Assembly: GCA_003194525.1 (NCBI GenBank)
Contig: NBIV01000297.1
Span: forward strand, 1 to 64,000
DNA: 64,000 bases
Source: Gracilariopsis chorda
Taxonomy: Eukaryota; Rhodophyta; Florideophyceae; Gracilariales; Gracilariaceae
Direction of reading: 5' to 3'
Of this stretch, positions 43,920 to 53,768 are shown in pieces; within the stretch, counting starts at the first letter, position 1, and each line of letters starts with the position of its first letter. The position numbers and the translations under genes were made by a program. The notes under the pieces were generated by a model. The model saw only the letters and a list, made by a program, of their open reading frames with translations. It was not told where the DNA came from and did not search any database.

Positions 43920-46825
43920 CTCCTCCTTGAGTTCATGGTTTAGACCAATTCGATCCAAGATCAATTGCGTCATAGCAGGACTAAGTGGCTTAGTGAGTAT
44001 GTCAGCATCGTTGTCCTCACTTTACAGATATTCCACACTTTTCAGCATGCTTTTGACCAAGTCCCGGATAAAGTGTATCTTCACGTCAATGTGTTTGGCA
44101 CGTCCAGAGAGGCAACGCTCACCAATGGCCCACTCAATCGCACATTGGTTGTCTGAGCGTAGTGGAGTACTATCATTAACCAATAATCCACATTCTCCAA
44201 GTACTCGAGATATCCAAATTAGCTCTTGACTTGCCATCACTAATTCGTAGTACTCAGACTCGCCTGTGGACAATGCCACCGATGCCTTCTTATGGGCACC
44301 GTAGAAACAAACACATGACCCAAGTTTGATCATAAATCCAGACAAAGACTTCCGATCAGTGGTAGCACCTGCGTAATCAGGGTCAACATAACCATGCAGC
44401 AGGAGATTCCCAGAGTGATACACAAGTCCATGGTGAGTAGTGCCACGTAGATACCTCAGAACGTGCTTCACCGCTCGATGACAATATCGAGTTGGGGCTT
44501 TCTGGAAGCGTGCTAAGATAAGTACAGGTGCCAATATGTCCGAACGGGTGCGTAATGCCAGGTACAGCAGAGACCCGATCATCTGCTGATGCAACTGGAC
44601 TTCATACGGTGACTTATCCTCCTCCACATCAAGTGAAGAAAAAAAGGATTCCACTATTGGGCTCCGTGAAGGCTTGCTATAATCAAGTCCAAACCGCCGT
44701 AACATGCCACTGACATACAACGGCTGTGCAAATTTCACACCTAGCATTTGGCCATGGGAGTTCATGTTCCAGGTTAACTCAACACCAAGATACATTCTGA
44801 CACGAGTCTCAACGCGTAGGTCATACAACGACTTGAGCTCCTCCAATATCTGAGAACGTTGTTCGGCACTAGGCGTAAATATGAGAAGGTCATCCACGTA
44901 TACCAGGATGTATGCATAAGTGTCAGCAGGTAACTTGGGCCTGAAAACATATGGTGCACTGGGTACTTCTTCAAAACCTATGCCTTTAATGTCTGTGCTC
45001 AACTTCATATGCCATGCCAGATGAGCCTGCTTAAGCCCGTTTATAGCCTTTAGCAGTTTGTAGCATTGTGATTTGTAACCAGTAATGCCACGCGGTGACA
45101 TGTCCCACACTTCTTCCTTGAGATCACCATTAAGGAATGCTGTCTTTATGTCAACCTGGGCAACAAACATCTACAAGCACAACATCAAGTACAAGAACAT
45201 GCGAACCAAATTGAACGAAAGAACTGGTGCATAGTTCTCTAAGTAGTCCTCACCATATGTCTGGTGGTTGCCTCCAGCTACTATTTGAGGTCTAAATCGG
45301 TCAACGGAGTCGTCTGCATCACGTTTCACGTTCAGTAGGACATGCGTTGGTAGGGGCTTGGACTTTGGTGAGTCATCCACAACCCATGTACCCTTGTCTT
45401 CTAAAGATGTCAACTCGTCGTCAATAGCGTGCAGCCATTTCTCTCTTTCAGTTGGGGTTGCAGACAGTGCTTCTATGAGTGAGGGATCATCAGTCGTGGT
45501 AACCTCAACCTCAGATTTGGCCGTGCCGGCCATATGCCACCAGCGTTGTAGTGCACGCCTGTTGCGACGAGGATAGCGTGACTGTGACTCAGAGTCATCA
45601 TTTACTTGTTCAATGTCACCTTCATCGCCTTTGAACCCCTCTTCATCACTAGAACTGTGCTCGGCATCATCAATGTTTGATGTTGCAGGGTCAACCATCA
45701 TGTCTGTAGCTGCCTCAGGATGGTCTAAGGTACCATTTTCTGAGGTTGACATGACGTCCTCAACATCGTCAACAGAGAACTCATCCGAGCTGTTGGCATC
45801 CATATCATCCTCAAAACTATAAGTATAATCTGATGTACTCTCGTTATCCATATAGTTGCTAAGATATGGGGCACCGGGGAACCTAGACTCATCAAAGGTG
45901 ACATGACGTGGTCGTACTACTCGAGGAATATGGTCGTCATCACTAACTAGAACCTCGTAAACACCATGCTCAAGAGTCTGCAAGTACACTCCCTCAAGTG
46001 CACGAGACCCGAGCTTGGTGCCCGGATTCATTTTTAATACGTATGCAGCACATCCGAATACTCTGATATACGTCAAAGAAGGCCTACTTTCAGTCAGTAG
46101 GACATACGGAGTCACGCCAGTCGTGGAGTGCGGCACTCTATTGCGAACATAAATCACATGTTTTTGTGCGTAGGACAACAAACATTCTGGAAGATTGGCT
46201 TCAATGAGCAAAGCTCGGGTAGCTTCAACCATAGTGCGATTGATGCGCTCTGCAGTAGCGTTATGTTCTGGGGTATACGGTGGAGAAAAAGATACCTCCT
46301 GGAGACAATTCTTGGGATTATTTTGCAAGGCAATGTACTTGTTTGCGTTGTCAGAATGCAGTTTTCGAATAAGCACATGCTCTCCTCCAAGCTGTTTGAG
46401 CTTCTGCCTCACACCAAGGAACACTTCAGTGATCTCACACCTTTGCATCATGAACCCAAGTCTTGCGTATCGCGAATGATCATCCACAAATCCAGACATA
46501 TAGCGAAATCGGTCTGGGAATGATGGCACTAACGGATCCATATTGTCTGAGTGCACAATTTCCCCAACGTGCTTGGTTCGTATAAACTTGCCCAGAAATG
46601 GCAGCTTATGTGCCGTGCCAAGGCGACATAAACGACATATCTCCTCCATACACTTGATCTTTGGGACTCCGTAGACATGGTCGTGAACCTGTTGAAGGGC
46701 AGGCTCATTCATATGTGCCAAGGGGCGATGCCACAATGAACTTGTGTGGTCGTCCGTTGCATTAAGCATTTTGGATATGTCCGTATGGGCAAATGGGTTA
46801 GGCAAAGTGTATAAACCGGAGCGAT
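43920..46825 (-). pseudogene. B4b pol half-element (integrase to RNase H), antisense
   Basis: Read from 46825 leftward this is the second part of a B1-like gag-pol. It starts in the LYTLPNPFAHTD region and continues through the integrase zinc finger (WHRPLAHMN, with the usual Arg changed), Asp residues in VHSDNMDP and HSDNANKY, Glu in TAERINRT, RT VDIKTAFLNGDL (about 45155) and YVDDLLIF (about 44900), RNase H YVDPDYAGATTDRKS (about 44390, second Asp of DSD kept but Ser changed to Pro) and RAKHIDVK. Only two in-frame stops are visible: TAG at 45173-45171 where B1 has CAG, and TAA near 44024. It ends just before the LTR with the purine tract. It is interrupted on the right by B2b. Confidence 0.86.
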
Positions 46826-47650
46826 TGTTAATGTTAGCACATGGTCGAGTGCCTGGTAGTCCTGGGACATCATGGTGCAGCACTTGGAAACAAAGTTTCA
46901 TATAACGGAGGGCTGTTTCTGAGAGCTGCTTTGCAAAAGCGCATATGCGTGTGTTCTCAATTCCAACGTGAAATGGGTATATGATTGGTTACTGCATGTC
47001 CTCATATGCAATGCATTGGTTACAAGTGTTGTGCATCCTATGGGTGATGGGCATAAAACTGGGCATCTGGCATAAGGTGAATGGGCATGGTACTTAAGAA
47101 TATGTGTGGCTACATCTGGTTTACATGTACATGCAGGTGTTAAATAGGTGCAGTTGTGCACGTAAGCACGTGCCATGCACGCAAAACACCTAGGGTATGT
47201 ACATGGATGCAGTGGCATGTGAATTTGTGCTTTGTCATAATGATGCTGATGCAAGTAAATATTTACACAGTGCTGTCACATGCTGGCACATTGTTGGCAT
47301 GTCTGGTTCACTTGTTGCGCATTTTTGGCTGCTTGGTTCACTTGGTGTGCGTGGTTGTAATGTGTTGTAATGTTGTTATGCCTGGTTGTACTAAGTTGTA
47401 ATCAGTGTGTGCAACCCTTTTTGTGTTATGTTTGATTATTATTGGTAGTATTGGGTGTCCCCACTTAGTGGTGTAGGGTTTTCTTGTAGTGGTAGTGCGA
47501 ACTAGAGGTGCTATATAAGACTCAGAAGTTGCAGTACCAAGTAAGCTCACCCCCAAGCCTGGCAACCTTCACTCTTTATTTTCTTTCTTTCTTTCCTTTT
47601 CATTTCCGCCGAAGCCCAACATCATCTACCAACATCATTTCATATCAACC
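46826..47650 (+). repeat. 5' LTR of B2b (825 bp)
   Basis: It starts TGTTAATGTTAGCACATGG and ends CATATCAACC, the terminal CA being CC. It holds a GCGCATATGCGTG block near 46940 and a TATATAAG box near 47512. It resembles the LTRs of B2a and the solo LTR at 39851. Confidence 0.87.
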
Positions 47651-48300
47651 GGTTATGGGCCCAGAGCGTCGATATTTGCAGACGTAGCTCCGTGTCAACT
47701 TGTTTTATTTTTGCGTGCGTGCGTAAGATCGAGCTGATATCACGCAAGAGACCAGTAGTGGTTAACTTGTGAAAGCATATCGCGCTTAATAGTAACCTCC
47801 CTGGGACGTTTCGTATGGATTGAGCACCCTACCCTTGAAGTGCGCGGAGTAGGGCAGGTCGAAGACAATCGCGCCTCGCACCTGGAGAGAGCATCCAGGG
47901 TCCAGGGGTTCAACCCTTAGTGGAGCAGAGGTAGTTTCTCCTGTCATTGCGCCCGGTTTTACGAAGTTTCATCTCTTATTTTCTTTTCCGAGTGCGCTTC
48001 AGAGCCACTTTTGAGTTTACTCCGGGCTTCAAGGACCCGAACTCCGCCTGTGATTCGCATACGGGACTCGTCCTACTGAGCGTTGAGTCTTTGGTACACG
48101 GTCTCCGCTCTCATCCTAGCTGTTGAGTGTCAACAAATCTCCACTCCAGTATCTTTTTCTTAGAGTGAGATCATCTACAATTCAGCGGCTTACCGCGATC
48201 ATTCTCTTCAATTACAGCTGATCGTCGATTCAAGGCATCGAGTCCCTCACTCTGCTACATTTGTTTTATTTACTTTGGCATTTGAACTCCTTCTGGAACA
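47651..48300 (+). other. B2b primer binding site and leader
   Basis: The primer site GGTTATGGGCCCAG is at 47651-47664. The shared block runs at about 47880-47955, with the stem CCTGGA...TCCAGG, GGGTTCAACCC and GAGGTAGTTTCTCC. It is nearly colinear with the B2a leader at 1515-2165. No gene is seen. Confidence 0.7.
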
Positions 48301-50267
48301 ATTTCTGACTCTGAAGTTGAGTCCGAAACCACCTCTGGTGTGAAAATTCTACGCTTCCATGGTAAACGTGGTGAAGATTTTACGTTATGGAGACATCGTC
48401 TACCGGCTGCATATCGCATCAAAGGAGTCTGGAATGTCGTAATGCCAGGCTCGGAGCGGTCATCCAGTGCTACCAAGACGCAGGTGTCGGTCTCAAGTGC
48501 TCTGCAGACCACTCCCCGTGTAGGTACCAAACGAGAAAAAGCATGCGCAATCATAATGTGCGCACTTGGAGATGCCTTTCTGCGTGTGGTAATAGACATC
48601 GATGATGACCCTGGGCATATGCTCCAACTTCTTGATGCGAAGTATGCATCTAACAGGACAGTGTCACGTATTGCGCTACAGACCCAGCTATTCCAAATGT
48701 CGTATAATGGTAAGGATATGTCGGATCATGTCGACCAGTTTGCGTCCCTATTCTCACAGCTAGATCGAATGGGGAGGGATGCTGCCATTCCCGAATCCCA
48801 CAAGGCGCCAATGCTGTTAGCTTCTATTGATCCCAACTTCTCACTGGTGTCAACGGCTGCGGAACTTCGGAAAAAGGACATCTCGGAATTGACATGGGAC
48901 TACGTGGCCACTACCCTCATAGACGAGTACAATGCTCGCCAAATTCATTCAGGCGGTTGTGGTCACAGTTGCAAACGCGTGAAGAGCAGAAGTAAGGGAA
49001 TTAGCCGTTCATGTGGACACACCACTTCGTCAATATTTACGGCATTGATGGAAGTACATCAGATCCCAACTCAAACAATGACTAAAATGGCCGCGCTTAT
49101 GCTATTGCAGGCAAAAATCGTTATCATTGCAGCTTCTGTGACAGAGATGGTCACACGCAGGACCGATATCACATGAATCCTGACAATTCAGACAATTACC
49201 TGCCTAAAGCTATCTTTGAGAAACTCAAAACTAGTTCCAGTCACAAACTAAAGCACTCCCGAAGGTCATCACAAAAGGAATCTAAGATTGAGATCGCTGC
49301 AATGTCTGCTGAAAAGTCTGCAGTGGTGCCCCCTGCATCTACCTTCATAGACACCTACGCAGACAGTGGTGCCACATCCCACTTCTTCACTTGTGCTTCT
49401 GCATTCGTCCCGAACACATTGGTTGATATACAGCAAAGGACGATTAAGGTCGCTGACAACACTACGGTTTTCGCTACACAAAAAGGGGATGTAATACTCC
49501 CCTTTTCGGAGGCTACCGTCAGGTTGACAGATGTACTTCTAGTCCCAGATCTTGGATACAACTTGGTTTCTGTAAATCGTATGGCCGATAAAGGCATTCA
49601 GTCCCTTTTCTGTGCGAATGAGGTTTGCGTTATACACGAAGATGGGTTAGAGATTGGATGTGGGCAACGTGACATGTCCTCTCGTTTGTACACGCTGCCA
49701 AATCCAATTGAGCAAAACGACTGCGTTTCGCATAGCTGTGATGTTGGTGCAGTGTTTCCTGATGTTGGGCGAAATCTCCCGCAGGTTGGAGGAGCGCACG
49801 TGTTACATCAGAATGTTGGAGGAGCGCATGAGCATATTCAGAATTTGCATGCAAACAATGCCGAAGAGTACATTGCTCTCCAAGAACGAACCAAAAATGG
49901 TCTGCAGGGAATGATATTCTCACCTCTCTACACCCCAGACCGTAATGCCATTGCCGAGCGCATCAATCGCACAATGGAAGAAGCTGCTCGAGGGTTGCTG
50001 ATCAAGACAAACTGGAAAGAATGCCTAGGGCCATATGCATTGAAATATGATATTTGTATATGCAATACATCTCTTCACTCTACCACAGATCTGAATCTAT
50101 ACCTTTTGGTGGGTGGTGGTAACCAGGGGTTGGAGTATGCTAAACCGTTGGGATGCGCAGCATATATATTGAAAATGAACCGAGACACCAAGTTCGAGTC
50201 TCGTGAACTTGAGGAAGTGTACTTGCAGACTCTGGAGCATGGTGCTTCCTAAGAACTCGAGGAGTAG
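48301..50267 (+). pseudogene. B2b gag-protease-mini-integrase, non-autonomous copia
   Basis: This is the second copy of the deletion-derived B2 coding region, better preserved than B2a. The start position is ATT (48301), as in B2a. Gag is open from 48340 to about 49050, with a frameshift near 49060-49170. The zinc knuckle is damaged (final Cys codon TGT is now TAT, near 49167). Protease ADSGATSHFF is at about 49362. After LPNPIEQ (near 49700) about 45 codons of unalignable sequence replace the integrase zinc finger and first Asp; then come HANNAEEYIAL (second Asp replaced by Asn) and IAERINRT. LQTLEHG is followed directly by ELEE and a stop, so RT and RNase H are wholly absent. A direct repeat GTTGGAGGAGCGCA lies at about 49786 and 49816. 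Confidence 0.86.
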
Positions 50268-50606
50268 TGTTGATGTTAGCACATGGTCGAGTGCCTGGTA
50301 TTCGTGGGACATCATGGTGCAGCACTTGGAAACAAAGTTTCATATAACGGAGGGCTGTTTTTTAGAGCTGCTTTACAAAACTGCATATGCATGTGTTCTC
50401 AAACCCAACGTGAAACGGGCATATGATTGGCTGCTGCATATACTCATATGCAATATATTGTTTACAATTGTTGTGCATCCTATGGGTGATGGGTATGGAA
50501 CTGGGCATTTGGCATAAGGTGAATGGGCATGGTACTTAGGAATATGTGTGGCTACATCTGGTTTAAAGGTACATGCAGGTGTTGCATAGGTCCAGTTGTG
50601 CAAGTA
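50268..50606 (+). repeat. 3' LTR of B2b, first 339 bp
   Basis: It starts TGTTGATGTTAGCACATGG after the tract GAGGAGTAG. It aligns with the 5' LTR of B2b for 339 bp, up to GTTGTGCAAGTA, and then stops at the TIR of the large DNA element. Confidence 0.88.
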
Positions 50607-50676
50607 GGCCCCTTGTGAACAAAAATGGTTGCCCACGTATGCCCAATAAATGGACGACTAATGGCCAAAACTATCT
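50607..50676 (+). repeat. Left terminal inverted repeat of the DNA element
   Basis: The sequence opens GGCCCCTTGTGAACA, followed by TGGTTGCCCA and CCCAATAAATGGACGAC. The reverse complement of 63632-63701 opens GGCCCCTATGAACA, followed by TGGTTCTGGGCC and GCCAATAAATGCTCGAC. The match is imperfect but ordered and confined to the ends. Confidence 0.75.
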
Positions 50677-51542
50677 TGTAAAATTATGACATTATATGTC
50701 CCAACGATGGGCGAGAATTATCCAAAAGAAGGACAAAGATTATGGGCGACAAATGGTCACATTCAGCATGCCGAATGAATTCCTGTATGGGGAAACGATC
50801 AGTCCGAAGTAAATCTCCCAATACAGCCCACAACTTTGGCAAAATTGGAACAATATCAGGACGAATTGATGTCCATACATGTCCTGAATTGTACATTTGT
50901 ACTACGCATGGGTCGTTTATGGGCCTCATTGTAGGGATCACTTATATGACCCATTGTTGGACAAAACAAGTACAATTAAGGCACCTGAACAGAGCCCTCA
51001 TTGTGGCCCAATTAAGCTCTGAATCGGTACTTAGCAGCATTCTTCTCGTAGTCATTACAAGTACAAAACACGGTCTTTTTGGGGTCGAATTATGGCCCCA
51101 ATGGTACTATATTTTGGACTAAATGACATCCTTTTTTGCTCGCAATCAGTGCTCAACAAGAACAAAGAAAGGACTTCAAAAGTGTTCTATTATTATCTAA
51201 TCTCCATCCATGGCATGGTAGGATGACTATAGTTTCCTCGGAACAATACACGTAGTAGCAACACATATGAACGCAGAGACAACAAAGAACTTGTCGCCCC
51301 CAGCAGAACCAGAAGTAGCACGGAGATCGGTCCAGCGCTATCGTACGAACGCCACCGTGGCCACCGCATCATTGGGTAATGGTAGACTTGAATGTGTAGT
51401 GGTGAGAGAAGATATTTGAGAAGGATATTAGAGAACTTCAGAGATCTTGCCTTTTTGGTGTTCGCAGGGTACTGAACACTTACTTGGTCTCGAATTTATG
51501 TGGAAGAGCGCGGGTAATGCTGGTTGAATATTGACGATTCCT
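50677..51542 (+). other. Left subterminal region with repeated GGGC/GGCC motifs
   Basis: No gene is seen. Short motifs recur in both orientations: ATGGGCGA at 50707-50714 and 50742-50749, ATGGGCCTC at 50919-50927, and TGGCC, GGCCC or TGACCCATTG forms between 50660 and 51100. Arrays of short subterminal motifs are typical of CACTA elements, where the accessory protein binds, but I have not counted them statistically. Confidence 0.5.
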
Positions 51543-53258
51543 TCACTTACGATGGGCCGCAGGGCTTGGATGGGGACGCGCCATGGATTTGTTCAAAAGA
51601 GTCTTTCCAGAACGTTTCTGAGAATTCTTTCTCGACATATTGCTCTGAACGTTCTGTGTTTTCTGCTGCAATTGCGAGGTAGAAACCAGTCCAGTGCTAG
51701 TACTTCCTTCTTTGGTTTTCAAGAACGTGCCACGGGAAGGATTAGTAGTGGCAAGAGACACCTGTTTCCTACGCTTAACTCGCTCTCGCTCCCCGACTTG
51801 TGGGCAGTGTCGATGCTTTCCGGTCTTCTTCGGCTGTTTGTTAGAAACAGTAGCTCGTGAATGCGGAGGCGCACGTACTTCATTTTCGTCATCATTCTCC
51901 GATCGTTCCTCCAATGAATCAACTTCCTTGCCGATGAGGCTGCTTCTCTACGGCTGTTGCTGAACAGCTGCAGCTCGCATGGCGCGCGGATGTTGAAGTA
52001 TCACTTCGTCGTCATGCTCCGATTCCGCTTCATCCTCCGAATTACCTACATCAGTGAAGCCCTTCTTCTTTGGCTGCTTCTGAGCACTAGTTTTTCGCTG
52101 TCGCGGACGTAAAAACATCTCTTCATTGTCATCATTCCTACATTCTTCTTCCGATGCCTCTGATTGATGCACCTGTTTGCTGCCGAGAATGACATTGTTC
52201 CTCTTTTTCCACCTCCTCTCGCGTTCATTGCCGTGATTAATTAGGGAAAGCAGCGAAAAACCATTCTGAGGAGGTTCAGAACTATCATCATCGTGTTCTT
52301 CTGAACTGGTGTTGTTGGAATCGCTGTGACCTGCGTGTTCGATTTCGAAAACATTTTCGACATAACTATGCTCGAATAGGTTTCGAACCTCTGATATTTG
52401 CCCGGAATGCATTTTACCTGAAGGATGTCCCTCATCCGCAATGTCAACTATCGCTTGAACTTCCTGATCCTCATTTGCTGCCAACAATTTCCCTCTCTGA
52501 GGTGTCGCTCTTTTTCCTCCAGGGCGGTCGACATCATACCTCGCTTCAACGAAATACTGCGGCCTTTCTGTCTGCTTTGTACTCGTTTGAGGCTCCAAAC
52601 AATCCTCTGCATTCTGAATGCGAACCTGTTCATCACGTTATGCAGCCTTTGCTCGTCTTTTGGAGGCCTCGGCAGCAGCCTTCTTATCCCTCTGAATTGC
52701 TTCCTTGATGAATTTGTTCATGACTCAACCACTTTGTGCAGCTGCTAAGACAGGGTACAGTTCAACCACCTTCTGTTTCAGTTGTATAAGCTGCGAAGGA
52801 AACTTTCTCCTGACTGAACTATAGGTGCGAGTACCGCGTTCCACACCCAATCGATGATACAAGAAGGGGCGAATATCGTCCTTAACGGAGTTTGCCATTG
52901 CAGTGTAGATTGGAAAGTCATCCTGCATCGCGTTTGAGTCGCGTCGCATCCGTTCTCGATACAAACGGTTGAAAAGTGCTCGTGCGGAAACTGTGGTGCC
53001 AGTGGGAACGCCTGGTCGGGCTGACGCTTTTATTCGCCTCTTCATTGATGCAGTTGGAATCATTACAGAGTTTGGCGGAAGCTCCCTTTCTCCAAGAGCG
53101 TCAATGTCCGAATGAACAATATCGCCTTTTGAACGAACGACACCTTCACCTGCGGTTAGTGGCTGATTGGGCGCATGGGAAGAAAGCGCAAGTGCAGCCG
53201 ATGGCACAGTGTGCATGGCGCTGTCCGCAGTCACACGTTGCAGAGTTCTGGTACTCAT
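51543..53258 (-). pseudogene. Charged-repeat protein gene, one frame with three in-frame stops
   Basis: Read leftward from ATG 53258, a single frame continues about 570 codons to the TGA at 51543-51545, interrupted by TGA (52727-52725), TAA (52640-52638) and TAG (51950-51948). The coding character continues across each stop without a shift. The N-terminal part (about residues 85-175) is a compact domain: SARALFNRLYRERMRR, then DDIRPFLYHRLGVERG and QLKQKVVELYPVL. A Lys/Ala-rich helix (KEAIQRDKKAAAEASKRR) follows, then an acidic middle. The C-terminal third has three degenerate repeats of about 35 residues: NDDNEEMFLRPRQRKTSAQK, EHDDEVILQHPRAMRAAAVQ, ENDDENEVRAPPHSRATVS. I do not recognise the family. 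It is divergent from the transposase with about 510 bp between starts, the place of an accessory TnpA-like gene, though no similarity to TnpA is claimed. Confidence 0.65.
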
Positions 53259-53768
53259 GCTAAATGCACACAGGAACCAAGAAAGGATTTGTAGTTATTA
53301 GGAAACCGCGTCATGCAGGAATGCATTTGGTGCAAAAGAATATGGAGAGCACACTTACTCTTTGTAAAAACGATGAACTTCTCAGGAAGGCCGTTTTACC
53401 TGTGACGAACGGTACGAAGAAGTACGTCAGCTGTAGGCTAATGCTTCGCCGCAGATGAAGGAAAGGGGATAGGAACGGAATGAAGTATTTCAGATGCAGA
53501 GACCGGGGATGTGAGACTCGTTCCAAAAAGTTCCAGAGAGCTAAGGATGCCAAAATACCGCAAGCATGTGAACAGAAAAGATATAAGTGAAGTGAAAAGT
53601 ACGTGTTGCCCGAAACTTTTGCTGTTTTCAAATCTTAGAATAAATTCTTCCCAGATTGTTGTATCTCCGCGGTGGCAGTTTGCATCTTCTTAATTCGCAG
53701 AATGAGTACTAGGCGTTTGCCTTCTTCATTCCGCATCATATAACCATATCGTTCTGCAGCACTGTGAT
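53259..53768. other. Divergent intergenic region between the accessory and transposase genes
   Basis: About 510 bp separates the two divergent starts. Short frames occur on both strands but none looks coding. It probably holds both promoters; I see no clear TATA pair. The transposase may have an upstream exon here that cannot be recognised. Confidence 0.35.

Noticed and set aside
51543..53258. Stop-codon reassignment to explain three in-frame stops
   Set aside because: All three stop codons occur in the same frame, and the intact B1 and A2 frames use ordinary stops, so decay is simpler.
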